Position numbers and translations under genes: made by a program. From positions 310,001-374,000 of the forward strand of contig NZ_CP157199.1 in the NCBI RefSeq assembly GCF_039954625.1: 64,000 nt of DNA. Reading direction: 5' to 3'. Source of the stretch: Pontimicrobium sp. SW4. GTDB lineage: Bacteria > Bacteroidota > Bacteroidia > Flavobacteriales > Flavobacteriaceae. Under the pieces are notes generated by a model. It searched no databases, was not told the origin of the DNA, and worked only from the letters and a program-made list of their open reading frames with translations. Position 1 is the stretch's first letter; the number at the start of each line of letters is the position of its first letter. This document shows, one piece after another, positions 7,523 to 16,875 of this stretch.

Positions 7523-10500
7523 GTGAGTAAAACAACAATCTCGCAAACTTTTTTACAGTCTTTGCAACAGCAAAAACTGCAAATTGCTATTGCCAAAAAT
7601 GAATCTAAAGTACATTTAAAAGGGCTTTTAGGCTCAGCACTTTCTTTTGTAATTACTAATGCTTTTAAGGAAGCAAACAAGCCATTTTTATTGATTTTTA
7701 ACGATAAGGAGGAAGCAGCTTATTACCTAAATGACCTTGAGCAATTGCTTAATGATAAAGATGTTTTATTCTACCCAGGAAGCTATAGAAGACCGTATCA
7801 AATTGAAGAAACCGATAATGCTAATGTGTTACTTAGGGCTGAAGTTTTAAACAGAATAAATTCTAGAAAAAAGCCAGCAATTATAGTTACGTACCCTGAT
7901 GCTCTTTTTGAAAAAGTTGTAACTAGAAAGGAGTTAGAGAGAAACACGTTAAAAATCTCGAAAGATGATAATTTATCTATCGATTTTGTAAATGAAGTGT
8001 TGTTCGAATATAAATTTAAGCGTGTGGATTTTGTTACTGAACCTGGAGAGTTTTCTGTTAGAGGAGGGATTGTAGATGTGTTTTCCTTTTCTCATGATGA
8101 ACCATATCGCATTGAGTTTTTTGGGGATGAAGTAGATAGTATTAGAACGTTTGATGTAGAAACGCAATTGTCTACAGAACAGGTTAATAAAATAAATATC
8201 ATCCCTAATGTTGCAAATAAATTTTTAGAAGAAAGTAGACAGAGTTTTCTTAAATATATTGCTCAAAAAACTGTGGTTTATGCCAAAAATATAGATTTGA
8301 TGTTCGCAAGGATTGACGACTTCTATAGCAAAGCAGTTGAAGCGTTTAATAATTTGTCTTCTGATATTAAACATGCCGAACCCGAAGCTCTTTTTTGTGA
8401 TTCAGCATTATTAAAAAAGCAACTGTTAGACTTTAGTTTAGTTGAGTTTGGAACGACTTCGTTTTTCACCAATACAGCTGAACAAATAATTGAATTCAAC
8501 ATTTCCCCTCAACCTTCATTTAACAAACAGTTTAATGTATTAATAGAAAACCTTAATACCAATTACACTAAAGGTTATACGAATTATATTAGTTGTATTT
8601 CTGAACAACAAGCAAAGCGTTTTCACGATATTTTTGACGATGTTGAGCAAGATGTACATTACAAAACTTTTGTGCTGTCCTTGCATCAAGGATTTATAGA
8701 CCATAACAGCAAAATTGTTTGCTATACAGATCATCAAATATTTGAACGCTATCATAAGTTTCATCTTAAAAATGGGTATGCTAAAAAACAAGCTATTACC
8801 TTAAAGGAACTCACCAATTTAGATGTTGGCGATTATGTAACACATATAGACCATGGTATTGGCCGTTTTGGAGGCTTACAAAAAATTGATGTTGAAGGAA
8901 AAAAACAAGAAGCCATTAAATTAGTTTATGGCGAACGCGATGTATTGTATTTAAGTATACATTCATTACATAAAATCACGAAGTTTAATGGAAAGGATGG
9001 CAAACCTCCAAAGATTTATAAATTAGGTAGTAAAGCTTGGAAAACACTTAAACAAAAAACAAAATCTCGTGTTAAGGAAATAGCTTTCAATCTTATTAAA
9101 TTATATGCAAAACGTAGACTGGAAAAAGGATATCAGTATTTGCCAGATAGTTATATGCAACACGAATTGGAAGCATCTTTTGTATATGAAGACACACCAG
9201 ATCAAATAACTGCAACTGCTGATATTAAAGCAGACATGGAAAGCGAGCAACCTATGGATCGTTTGGTGTGTGGTGATGTTGGTTTTGGAAAAACAGAAGT
9301 AGCTATTAGAGCAGCGTTTAAAGCTGTTGATAATGGAAAACAAGTGGCTATTTTAGTGCCGACAACAATTTTAGCGTATCAACACTATAGAACTTTAACA
9401 GAACGCTTAAAAGATTTTCCTGTAACTGTAGATTATCTAAACCGATTTAGAACAGCAAAACAAAAACGGGAAACTTTAGAAAACCTTGAAAATGGAAGAG
9501 TCGATATTGTAATTGGCACACATCAATTAGTCAATAAAAATGTCAAATTTAAAGACCTAGGTTTACTCATTGTTGATGAGGAACAAAAATTTGGAGTCGC
9601 TGTTAAAGAAAAACTCAAAACTATTAAAGAGAATGTGGATGTGTTGACACTTACAGCTACACCAATACCACGAACGCTTCAATTTAGTTTAATGGCTGCT
9701 CGCGATTTATCAGTCATTACAACACCTCCACCAAATCGTTATCCAATAGAAAGTCATGTAATTCGCTTCAGCGAAGAAACTATTCGTGATGCTGTGAGTT
9801 ATGAAATTCAACGTGGTGGACAAATATTTTTTATTCATAATCGCATAGAAAATATTAAAGAAGTTGCTGGTATGATTCAGCGTTTGGTTCCTGATGCTAA
9901 AATTGGTATTGGTCATGGACAAATGGAAGGTAAGAAATTAGAACAGCTTATGTTAGCTTTTATGAATGGTGAATTTGATGTATTAGTAAGTACAACTATT
10001 GTTGAAAGTGGTCTGGATGTACCAAATGCAAATACCATATTTATTAATAATGCCAATAATTTTGGGCTAAGTGATTTACATCAAATGCGAGGTCGTGTTG
10101 GTAGAAGTAATAAAAAAGCGTTTTGCTATTTCATTACACCAGAATATTCGGCAATGACTGATGATGCACGAAAGCGTATTACCGCTTTAGAGCAGCATAC
10201 AGAGCTTGGAAGTGGTTTTAATATTGCTATGAAAGATTTAGAAATTCGAGGAGCTGGAGATTTACTTGGTGGTGAGCAAAGTGGTTTTATTAATGAAATT
10301 GGATTTGATACGTATCAAAAAATATTAAATGAAGCCATTGAAGAGCTCAAAGAAAATGAGTTTAAAGATTTATATAAAGATGAAGAGAAAGAAAAAACGT
10401 ATGTAAAGGACATAACAATCGACACAGATTTTGAGTTATTATTTCCTGATGATTATATAAACAATATTGCCGAACGTTTAAGTCTATATACCGAGTTAAA

Positions 10501-10867
10501 CGAGCTGAAAACAGAAGAAGAATTGGAAAGTTTTGAGATAAGATTAGTTGATCGTTTTGGCGAGTTACCAGTTCAAGTTGCGGATTTATTAAACAGTGTT
10601 CGTGTAAAATGGATGGCAACCAAGTTAGGCTTTGAAAAAATAATAATGAAACAAAACAAATGCATTGGATATTTTATAAAAGATCAGCAAAGTAGTTTTT
10701 ACCAAAGCGCTAACTTTACAAAAGTGTTGCAATACATTCAAAATCATCCTACTGCTTGTAAAATGAAAGAAAAACAAACACGCCAAGGTTTACGTTTATT
10801 GCTTACTTTTGAAAACATAAAATCGGTAGATAATGCTTTAAAAGTATTACAACCAATTTTGGCTTGA
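7523..10867 (+). CDS. mfd: Transcription-repair coupling factor Mfd
   Basis: 1114 residues, full family length. The order is a UvrB-like region (about 1-350, with [12 protein letters not shown]), the RNA-polymerase interaction domain ([20 protein letters not shown], about 435), a superfamily 2 motor with Walker [10 protein letters not shown] at 584-592, the DEEQ box at 685-688, TATPIPRTL and MRGRVGRS, then the TRCF C-terminal domain. It removes stalled RNA polymerase at DNA lesions and recruits UvrA. The start is GTG at 7523 ([10 protein letters not shown]), in keeping with homologues. It is monocistronic as far as seen. Confidence 0.95.
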   Translation: MSKTTISQTFLQSLQQQKLQIAIAKNESKVHLKGLLGSALSFVITNAFKEANKPFLLIFNDKEEAAYYLNDLEQLLNDKDVLFYPGSYRRPYQIEETDNANVLLRAEVLNRINSRKKPAIIVTYPDALFEKVVTRKELERNTLKISKDDNLSIDFVNEVLFEYKFKRVDFVTEPGEFSVRGGIVDVFSFSHDEPYRIEFFGDEVDSIRTFDVETQLSTEQVNKINIIPNVANKFLEESRQSFLKYIAQKTVVYAKNIDLMFARIDDFYSKAVEAFNNLSSDIKHAEPEALFCDSALLKKQLLDFSLVEFGTTSFFTNTAEQIIEFNISPQPSFNKQFNVLIENLNTNYTKGYTNYISCISEQQAKRFHDIFDDVEQDVHYKTFVLSLHQGFIDHNSKIVCYTDHQIFERYHKFHLKNGYAKKQAITLKELTNLDVGDYVTHIDHGIGRFGGLQKIDVEGKKQEAIKLVYGERDVLYLSIHSLHKITKFNGKDGKPPKIYKLGSKAWKTLKQKTKSRVKEIAFNLIKLYAKRRLEKGYQYLPDSYMQHELEASFVYEDTPDQITATADIKADMESEQPMDRLVCGDVGFGKTEVAIRAAFKAVDNGKQVAILVPTTILAYQHYRTLTERLKDFPVTVDYLNRFRTAKQKRETLENLENGRVDIVIGTHQLVNKNVKFKDLGLLIVDEEQKFGVAVKEKLKTIKENVDVLTLTATPIPRTLQFSLMAARDLSVITTPPPNRYPIESHVIRFSEETIRDAVSYEIQRGGQIFFIHNRIENIKEVAGMIQRLVPDAKIGIGHGQMEGKKLEQLMLAFMNGEFDVLVSTTIVESGLDVPNANTIFINNANNFGLSDLHQMRGRVGRSNKKAFCYFITPEYSAMTDDARKRITALEQHTELGSGFNIAMKDLEIRGAGDLLGGEQSGFINEIGFDTYQKILNEAIEELKENEFKDLYKDEEKEKTYVKDITIDTDFELLFPDDYINNIAERLSLYTELNELKTEEELESFEIRLVDRFGELPVQVADLLNSVRVKWMATKLGFEKIIMKQNKCIGYFIKDQQSSFYQSANFTKVLQYIQNHPTACKMKEKQTRQGLRLLLTFENIKSVDNALKVLQPILA

Positions 10868-10908
10868 TTGTTGAAACAATTATAAATAAAAATCCGTGAC
10901 CATAAAAC

Positions 10909-10927
10909 TTAATAAGGGTCTTATTAA
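10909..10927. other. Short perfect inverted repeat ahead of the TlpA-like gene
   Basis: TTAATAAG (10909-10916) and CTTATTAA (10920-10927) pair perfectly over GGT, 12 bp before the next ATG. No T-run follows, so this is more likely a protein site or leader hairpin than a terminator. Confidence 0.35.
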
Positions 10928-10939
10928 TAAATAACTACA

Positions 10940-12268
10940 ATGTTGAAAAAACTAATTTTCATTCTCTCAATTTTTCCAACTTTTTTAATGGCGCAGCATA
11001 CCATAAAAGGGACATTTTCTCCAGCTAAAGATTATCCTTTCGCGGTATTATACAAAGTAACGCCAACAACTACTCTATATGTGGCAAATACACAAATGGA
11101 CGAGAAGGGAAATTTTCAATTTGATCTTGACTCTACAGTTAACAAAGGCATCTATAGGTTGGTATATGCTTTACCACAAGAAGAGTTTAATTTCGATATA
11201 ATTTATAATGCTAACGAAGATGTTTCGTTAACCTTTAATACTGAGACAGGTGTCGATTTTAAAGCATCTGTAGAAAATACTTTAATGAGTTCATACACAA
11301 ATAGTATGTCACTTATTAGTCAAAGCATAGGGAATTTTTATAATCAACAAAGCCAAGACAGTTTAGCTTTAATGGCAATTTTTAAAACCCAAAAGGAAAC
11401 ACAAATAGAATATGAAAAAGCTGCTGAAAACTCTATAGCTAGTAATTTTATAAAAGCTAATAGGCCATATATTCCTGAATCTTACGAGGATATTTCAACC
11501 TATATAGAAAATCTAAAAAAACACTTTTTTAATGACGTGAATTTTAACAATGAAGTACTGCAGAGTTCTAATTTTTTAATAGAGCGTGTGCTTAATTATG
11601 TGTTTGGAATGGCTTCTAATAAGGAAGATGAAATAGATGATTATAAACGCAACATAGATGAAGTTTATGAGGCAATGAAAGATGCCAAACCAGAAATTAA
11701 AAGCACTTTATTAGAAGTTGTTTGGCAACAAATGGTTGACACTAATTTTGAGGAAGTTGCAAATTATATTTCTGATAGGTATTTAATAAAGCTAGCAGAA
11801 TCTTTAAAAGACACTGAATTAGTAAATGGACTCAAGCTTTTTAAAAGTGTATCTATAGGTAACAAAGCACCAGAATTTGATGTGTTCGTAGAAAAAAATG
11901 GAGAACGAACACCAATTTCAATGTACTCTTTAGATGTAGCCAAAAAGTATATTGTTGTTTTTTGGAGTAGCTCATGTTCACATTGTTTAGAAGAAATCCC
12001 ACAATTACAAGCGCATCTTCAAAGCCTAAATAATCCTGATTATAAAGTAATTGCTATTGGTTTAGAAGACGATACTTACCAATGGGAGAAAGAAATTGTT
12101 AAATATCCAGAGTTTATACACGTTCTAGGTTTAGGAAAATGGGAAAATAAAATTGGTAATAGTTATAATGTGGGTGCAACGCCAACATATTTTATTTTAG
12201 ATAGCGATAAAAAAATATTAGCGAAGCCTTATGATATAGCCGCTTTGAAAGAGTTTATTAGTAAGTAG
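10940..12268 (+). CDS. Secreted TlpA/thioredoxin-family protein
   Basis: 442 residues. A signal peptide (MLKKLIFILSIFPTFLMAQ) sends it to the periplasm. Residues 20-110 look like the DUF4369-type beta domain often fused to thioredoxins in Bacteroidota. A helical middle follows. The C-terminal TlpA-like domain (about 305-442) has the redox motif C346-S-H-C349 after VVFWSSS, and GATPTYFILD with the cis-proline. It is a likely thiol reductase for secreted proteins or cytochrome maturation; the substrate is unknown. Confidence 0.85.
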   Translation: MLKKLIFILSIFPTFLMAQHTIKGTFSPAKDYPFAVLYKVTPTTTLYVANTQMDEKGNFQFDLDSTVNKGIYRLVYALPQEEFNFDIIYNANEDVSLTFNTETGVDFKASVENTLMSSYTNSMSLISQSIGNFYNQQSQDSLALMAIFKTQKETQIEYEKAAENSIASNFIKANRPYIPESYEDISTYIENLKKHFFNDVNFNNEVLQSSNFLIERVLNYVFGMASNKEDEIDDYKRNIDEVYEAMKDAKPEIKSTLLEVVWQQMVDTNFEEVANYISDRYLIKLAESLKDTELVNGLKLFKSVSIGNKAPEFDVFVEKNGERTPISMYSLDVAKKYIVVFWSSSCSHCLEEIPQLQAHLQSLNNPDYKVIAIGLEDDTYQWEKEIVKYPEFIHVLGLGKWENKIGNSYNVGATPTYFILDSDKKILAKPYDIAALKEFISK

Positions 12269-12284
12269 TCGCTATTCATTAAAA

Positions 12285-12956
12285 ATGAACCAAGAAATAA
12301 TTAATTTACTAAACGATTTAAAAGAAAATCCATCAACCGAAAAAGTTGATCATATAATTCTTTTAGAAAAAGTTTATTCTAAATATTCCAACGGAATAAA
12401 AGAACTCGAACCGATTGCTCATTTCTATCTGAACGGATTTGACGATTTACCTGCGTTAAAAGAAAAGCATTTGTGGAATGAATCAAAATTTTATGAAATA
12501 AGAAAAGACTTTGTTAATACTCATAGCGAACTGATTCAACTAATCGATTCAACAATAAGTGACATGAAATGCAATGAATCTGATTATCATCAATTAACAA
12601 AAGTAGAATTCTTAGAGCAATTAAGATCTGGGAAAACAATATTTGAAGAAATTGACTTGGAAAATATGGACTTGAGAAATGAGAATCTTTCAGGAATAAC
12701 TTTTCAAAATTGTTTTATTTCTGCCGATTTCAGAAATTCTAACTTAAGAGGTGCGAAGTTCATAAAAAGTAACATTAAAACTTCAGATTTTCGGAATGCG
12801 GATTTGACCAACGGATTAATGGAAAATGTGTCTTTCGAATCCACAAAATTTAAAGGAGCTAAAACAAATAGTTTTATTTTTAATGATAATTATTGTCATT
12901 CAGTTGAAGGAATCGGACAAACCGAATTTAATGATTGGGTAATAGAAATGGAATAA
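12285..12956 (+). CDS. Pentapeptide-repeat protein
   Basis: 223 residues. The N-terminal 110 residues are helical and charged and match nothing I recognise. Residues about 122-193 are pentapeptide repeats of A(D/N)LXX type (MDLRN, ENLSG, ADFRN, SNLRG, AKFIK, SDFRN, ADLTN), which fold into a right-handed beta-helix. Such proteins can mimic DNA and protect gyrase, but most have no known role. No signal peptide. Codons such as CGG and ACC are commoner than in neighbours, and it lies between unrelated genes, so recent acquisition is possible. Confidence 0.8.
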   Translation: MNQEIINLLNDLKENPSTEKVDHIILLEKVYSKYSNGIKELEPIAHFYLNGFDDLPALKEKHLWNESKFYEIRKDFVNTHSELIQLIDSTISDMKCNESDYHQLTKVEFLEQLRSGKTIFEEIDLENMDLRNENLSGITFQNCFISADFRNSNLRGAKFIKSNIKTSDFRNADLTNGLMENVSFESTKFKGAKTNSFIFNDNYCHSVEGIGQTEFNDWVIEME

Positions 12957-13087
12957 AAGCCGAAACATCTATAACACTTATTATTTATTGTCAGTGTAAG
13001 TTTTACCAAAATTCGTGAGGGCTTTCTATTCGGTTTGTATATGTAAAATTAGGTAAACGGAACGGGCAAAAATTATATATGAACACA

Positions 13088-13447
13088 TTAAAAATGATAA
13101 AAAGCATTCTCTAAATGTTCAATATTGTATGATTTTCCTTGTTTTACAATAGCAATAATATCAAAGCGAATTTCTACATCTAAATCATTAACAGTAACAT
13201 ACTCATCAACAGCTTTTACTAGGCGTTGTATTTGTTTTGGTTTTACAAAATCTTGCGGATTACCAAATTCTAAAGAGGAACGTGTTTTAACTTCAATAAT
13301 GGCAAGGGTGTCTTTTTGTTTGGCAATAATATCAACTTCGGCTTTTTCAAATCGGTAATTGCGTTCTATGATTTCATATTTATTCTTAAGTAGATAATCT
13401 ACAGCCAATTGCTCGCCTTTTTTACCAAGTTCGTTGTGTTGTGCCAT
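13088..13447 (-). CDS. YraN family (UPF0102) putative endonuclease
   Basis: 119 residues. The N-terminal GKKGEQLAVDYL and the core D39 with E52-V-K54 (EVDII then IEVKTR) form the PD-(D/E)XK nuclease-like site of the YraN/UPF0102 family, close to Holliday-junction resolvase folds. No activity has been firmly assigned. The length is usual. About 130 bp without a visible gene lie between it and the pentapeptide gene. Confidence 0.88.
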   Translation of the reverse strand: MAQHNELGKKGEQLAVDYLLKNKYEIIERNYRFEKAEVDIIAKQKDTLAIIEVKTRSSLEFGNPQDFVKPKQIQRLVKAVDEYVTVNDLDVEIRFDIIAIVKQGKSYNIEHLENAFYHF

Positions 13448-13511
13448 AAATAAAGTATTCAGTAGTAGTCTTTAGTTTGCAGTTAATTAAAATGAATATA
13501 ATAAATTAAGT

Positions 13512-14375
13512 TTACTTTTTAAGGACTTCCAATTTATAACCAACTCCATGAGTGTTGGTTATTTTTATAGAATCATCATCTTGTAGTTTCTTGCGAAGCT
13601 TAGAGATATAAGTATCTAAACTTCTACCAACAACCACACCATTATCTTCCCAAACGCGTTTTTCTAATTCATCACGTTTTACAGTTTGGTTAGGATTAGC
13701 CACCAAAATTTCCAATAGCTCACATTCTTTTTTAGAAAGGTTTATTTCTTTGGCCTTTTTAACCAATTTATTTTGATTAGGATAAAAGTGATAGCTGCCT
13801 ATTTCAGCATAGTTCTCATTGTTTGTTAAAGTAGATGCACTATGTTTCCTTTTGTAAAACACAATAGTAAAAACCAATAAAGCTCCAAGAATAAGAATAT
13901 ATAAATACTCTAAGCTTGTAACTTCTTGTGCTTTTGTAAACCTAACACTAATTACATAACAGGCTTTTGGTAGTTGTCTTCCACTACAAGGTACAATGTC
14001 ATTTTCAACATCTTGTTTAATTTCATAGCTGTAGGCAACCTCTTCATTTTCGCAGTGTTTTACTTCTGTTAGATAATGTTTTGGCAAACCTGCTTTTTCA
14101 AAACTATTTTTAATGGTGTTAACTAAAGTATCTGGATGTATGGAAATCGTTTCTTCAAAAGACAGTTGAAATTTTAAATTCTCTAAAGCAATTATAGGCT
14201 TTACCAAAGATGTAGAATCTTGATTAAATAACAATAATCTGTGACCAACATCACGTAAAGATACTTTGGCAACTTCGGCTAACTCTTTATCACTATTTCT
14301 GGAACTGGATAATACACAAATTAAAAAAGCAACTAAGGCTAAACTTCTAAAAAAATATTTGGCGCTGTAATTCAT
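13512..14375 (-). CDS. Membrane-anchored OmpR-type winged-helix regulator
   Basis: 287 residues from the ATG at 14375. A signal-anchor helix (about 10-23) is followed by a periplasmic region (24-152) with three cysteines, a second helix (156-175, LYILILGALLVFTIVF), then a cytoplasmic Trans_reg_C winged helix (190-287; KKECELLEIL, DTYISKLRKKL, GVGYKLE). No receiver domain is present, so it is a one-component sensor of ToxR/CadC type in reversed order. The frame extends 30 residues upstream, but that part covers the direct repeats and is not family-like. It is divergent from the YceI gene and probably controls it. Confidence 0.8.
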   Translation of the reverse strand: MNYSAKYFFRSLALVAFLICVLSSSRNSDKELAEVAKVSLRDVGHRLLLFNQDSTSLVKPIIALENLKFQLSFEETISIHPDTLVNTIKNSFEKAGLPKHYLTEVKHCENEEVAYSYEIKQDVENDIVPCSGRQLPKACYVISVRFTKAQEVTSLEYLYILILGALLVFTIVFYKRKHSASTLTNNENYAEIGSYHFYPNQNKLVKKAKEINLSKKECELLEILVANPNQTVKRDELEKRVWEDNGVVVGRSLDTYISKLRKKLQDDDSIKITNTHGVGYKLEVLKK

Positions 14376-14419
14376 AATTAATTGTAAAAAAAAGACAATT
14401 TCACGACTTTTTGCAGTTG

Positions 14420-14452
14420 TTGACACATCTTTTACACTTTTTTGACATTTTT
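14420..14452. promoter_or_regulatory. Three 11-bp direct repeats, candidate operator of the winged-helix regulator
   Basis: TTGACA at 14420, TTTACA at 14431 and TTGACA at 14442 repeat with an exact 11-bp period. OmpR-family winged helices usually bind direct repeats spaced by about one helical turn. The site lies in the divergent intergenic region, just upstream of the YceI promoter. Confidence 0.55.
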
Positions 14453-14475
14453 CTTCAGCTTTCAAAATAGTTTTA
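14441..14475 (+). promoter_or_regulatory. Promoter of the YceI gene
   Basis: TTTG (14441-14444) and TAGTTTTA (14468-14475, one mismatch to TAnnTTTG) are 23 bp apart, with the ATG 19 bp further on. The -33 element overlaps the third 11-bp repeat. Confidence 0.45.
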
Positions 14476-14494
14476 CCAAAAAAAACAAATCATC

Positions 14495-15055
14495 ATGAAA
14501 CGTACAGTTATCACATTTATCATTATTGCATGCTCAAATTTAATTAGCGCTCAAACCGAAGTGCCAATCAACACTTCTAAAAGCACCATAAATTGGAAAG
14601 GAACTATGCTTTTTAACTTTGGGGAACATTTTGGAACAGCTAAATTTAAGAAAGGTAAAATAACAAAAGTAAAGAACAAGATTTCAGGCGGAACATTTAT
14701 AGTTGATATGAATACCATGTTAAATACAGATGGAGATTATAATGAAGACTTAGTGAACCATTTAAAAAACGAAGATTTTTTTGATGTAAAAAAACACCCA
14801 ACCTCAAGCTTAGCCATAAGCAAGGTAACATATAATGACAATGGAAGTTTAAGAATTGATGCAGATCTGACAATAATTGGAATTACTAAACCAATATTTT
14901 TTGATGCCAAACTCATAAACGACAACAAAATGATAACCAAATTTAAAATTGATCGTACGGATTGGAACATTAGATATGGCTCTAAAGACAAAGTCAGTGT
15001 AAAAGACTACGCCATTTCTGATGCTATTGAATTTGAAGTAGAATTGTATTTTTAA
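14495..15055 (+). CDS. Secreted YceI-family lipid-binding protein
   Basis: 186 residues with a signal peptide (about 1-19, ending SAQ). The rest is one YceI domain, a lipocalin-like barrel that binds long isoprenoid chains: STINWKGT at the start, then GGTFIVDM, LKNEDFFDVKKHP, LTIIGITKPI and RTDWNIRYGS. It probably binds a quinone or polyprenyl molecule in the periplasm. It is divergent from the membrane-anchored regulator and followed after 8 bp by another secreted protein, so an operon of two is likely. Confidence 0.9.
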   Translation: MKRTVITFIIIACSNLISAQTEVPINTSKSTINWKGTMLFNFGEHFGTAKFKKGKITKVKNKISGGTFIVDMNTMLNTDGDYNEDLVNHLKNEDFFDVKKHPTSSLAISKVTYNDNGSLRIDADLTIIGITKPIFFDAKLINDNKMITKFKIDRTDWNIRYGSKDKVSVKDYAISDAIEFEVELYF

Positions 15056-15063
15056 TACCCAAA

Positions 15064-15645
15064 ATGAAAAAAATAATCACAATATCACTATTTCTTTTTT
15101 CTTTAGTTGGATTTAGTCAAGAAAAACAAGATCTCGCAGTCTTTGAAACTGATAGTACTTGGATAAAAGAAATCATCGAATTCCCTATTGGGTTTGCTCA
15201 AGAAATTAAATACGAAGGATTTGAAGATTTACGTTTCCCTCAAGGTTGGTCTAAAGAGGATAGCCCAAATTTTTGGTCTTATGTTTGGGCTTGGAGTATT
15301 ATTGACACAGAAGAAGTAACGACGAACGATTTAGAAAAAAACATACAGTATTATTTTGATGGCTTATTAGGTCTTGATTTTTATAAAATAGACGACAAAC
15401 CTTTGCGGAAAACAAATGCAGTATTTATTAAAAAAAATAAATCGCAATTTGTTGGTAAAGTAAAAACACATGATACTCGTTACACCAAAAAGCCTATGAC
15501 ACTAAATGTAACTGTAGAAACTTCTTTTTGTGAACAAGAAAATAAAACAATCATCCATTTTAGGTTTTCACCAAAACCGTTTGATAACCCAGTTTGGGAT
15601 ACATTGGCTGAAGTAAAGCTTAAAAAAGACTTTTGTGAAAACTAA
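15064..15645 (+). CDS. Secreted protein of unknown function
   Basis: 193 residues with signal peptide (cleavage after VGFSQ). I do not recognise the family. The mature part is rich in Trp and Phe (FPQGWSKEDSPNFWSYVWAW), has alternating hydrophobic residues as in beta-rich proteins and contains one Cys pair near the C terminus. It sits 8 bp after the YceI gene and overlaps nothing; its stop is 1 bp from the stop of the convergent carboxypeptidase. Confidence 0.75.
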   Translation: MKKIITISLFLFSLVGFSQEKQDLAVFETDSTWIKEIIEFPIGFAQEIKYEGFEDLRFPQGWSKEDSPNFWSYVWAWSIIDTEEVTTNDLEKNIQYYFDGLLGLDFYKIDDKPLRKTNAVFIKKNKSQFVGKVKTHDTRYTKKPMTLNVTVETSFCEQENKTIIHFRFSPKPFDNPVWDTLAEVKLKKDFCEN

Positions 15646-15646
15646 A

Positions 15647-16675
15647 TTAGTCTTCAAAAACAACCGTAGACTGTTCACTGCCAACTTTCAACTTAACCGT
15701 TCTTCCCAAAATTAATGCACGATTATCATCTTCGTGACCAGCTGGAAAATCAAACAATACAGGAAAATCGTATTCGGCAACTACATCTAAAATTAATTGT
15801 TCTACAGTCGTTCCCCAAGGCGTTGTGTTTTTTCGCATGTTACTCATGTCTCCAACAATGAGTCCTTTTAGGTTATTAAAATAACCTGCTCGTTTTAAGC
15901 TTTGCAACATTCGGTCGATATGATATTTGTACTCACCAATTTCTTCAATAAATAAAATTTTACCTGAGGTATCAATACTTGTCTTTGAGCCTAGCATAGT
16001 ATGTAGTAAGGTTAAGTTTCCACCAACTAATGGACCACTAGTATTTCCAATTTTATTATACTTTGAACCTTCAACGGTATAGTTTAAAGGTTGGCCAAAC
16101 AAAGCACATTTAAACGTTTCTATAGTATGCTCTATCTCTGTTAAATCATCTTTTAAACTCGTACACATCATTGCATGAATGCTCTCACTGCCTTCAATAT
16201 TTAACTGGTTATGAATGGCAGTAATATCAGAATACCCAATAATCCATTTAGGGTTTTCTTTAAACCTAGTATAATCTAATTTGTCAATCATTCTCACAGT
16301 GCCATAACCACCACGCGCACACCAAATGGCTTTTATATTTGGATTATCTAATGCTTTTTGAAAATCGCTTGCTCGCTCATCATCTGTTCCAGCAAAATGA
16401 TTCGCTTTTTTAAAAACATGATCACCAACAATAACATTAAGTCCCCAGCTTTTAAGTAACTCTTTAGCTTGGTTTATTTCTTTTTCACGGTTTTTTAAAA
16501 TCCCTGAAGGAGCAACTATGGCAACTGAATCACCAGCTTTTAAATGTTGCGGTTGTATAAAAGGTTTGGACATTGTTGTATTTGAATAAGATGAATTGGA
16601 TGACTGAGCTAAAACCATACTTTGACCAAATAAAGTCAGTATTAATAAAGTGTATATAATGCGTTTAAAAATCAT
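15647..16675 (-). CDS. Muramoyltetrapeptide LD-carboxypeptidase (S66)
   Basis: 342 residues with a signal peptide ending VLAQS. S66 motifs: GDSVAIVAPSG at the N terminus, the nucleophile region CARGGYGTVR, GGNLTLLHTMLGS, a Glu within FIEEIGEYKYHIDRML and a His in FPAGHEDDN. It removes the terminal D-Ala from murein tetrapeptides or acts like MccF on modified peptides. The signal peptide is unusual against the cytoplasmic E. coli LdcA and suggests a periplasmic place of work. Confidence 0.85.
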   Translation of the reverse strand: MIFKRIIYTLLILTLFGQSMVLAQSSNSSYSNTTMSKPFIQPQHLKAGDSVAIVAPSGILKNREKEINQAKELLKSWGLNVIVGDHVFKKANHFAGTDDERASDFQKALDNPNIKAIWCARGGYGTVRMIDKLDYTRFKENPKWIIGYSDITAIHNQLNIEGSESIHAMMCTSLKDDLTEIEHTIETFKCALFGQPLNYTVEGSKYNKIGNTSGPLVGGNLTLLHTMLGSKTSIDTSGKILFIEEIGEYKYHIDRMLQSLKRAGYFNNLKGLIVGDMSNMRKNTTPWGTTVEQLILDVVAEYDFPVLFDFPAGHEDDNRALILGRTVKLKVGSEQSTVVFED

Positions 16676-16714
16676 ATTAATGGCTTTTTGTAAATATAAC
16701 GAAGTTCTAATTAA

Positions 16715-16751
16715 TTTGGTTTCTAAATAGGATTCAAATTGTGTATTTTTG
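16715..16751 (+). promoter_or_regulatory. Candidate metG promoter
   Basis: TATTTTTG (16744-16751) is a full TAnnTTTG match. TTTG at 16715-16718 is 25 bp upstream, slightly far for a -33 element. The transcript would start just before the palindromic repeat at 16768. Confidence 0.4.
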
Positions 16752-16767
16752 TGCCTTTAAAATACCT

Positions 16768-16853
16768 CGTCATTACGAGTATAATGAAGTAATCTGTCTG
16801 TTTGGTGTTGTAATTAATGAGATTGCTTCATTGTTTTACTTCTTGCAATGACG
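16768..16853. repeat. 86-bp palindromic repeat in the metG leader
   Basis: The block begins CGTCATTACGAG and ends TTGCAATGACG. Its arms are imperfect inverted copies: CGTCATT with AATGACG at the tips, and AATGAAGTAATCT with AGATTGCTTCATT further in. This is a REP-like dispersed repeat known from many bacterial genomes with GAGATTGCTTCG-type arms. Here it forms most of the metG 5' untranslated region and would fold into a long hairpin in the mRNA. Confidence 0.7.
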
Positions 16854-16875
16854 TAATAATTTAATTTTAAGATTG

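Noticed and set aside
10362..10619. Minus-strand frame of 85 codons inside mfd
   Set aside because: Antisense to the conserved C-terminal domain of Mfd; no promoter or homologue-like features.
14376..14465. Longer N terminus of the winged-helix regulator
   Set aside because: The 30 extra codons cover the operator-like direct repeats and precede a normal signal-anchor start at ATG 14375.
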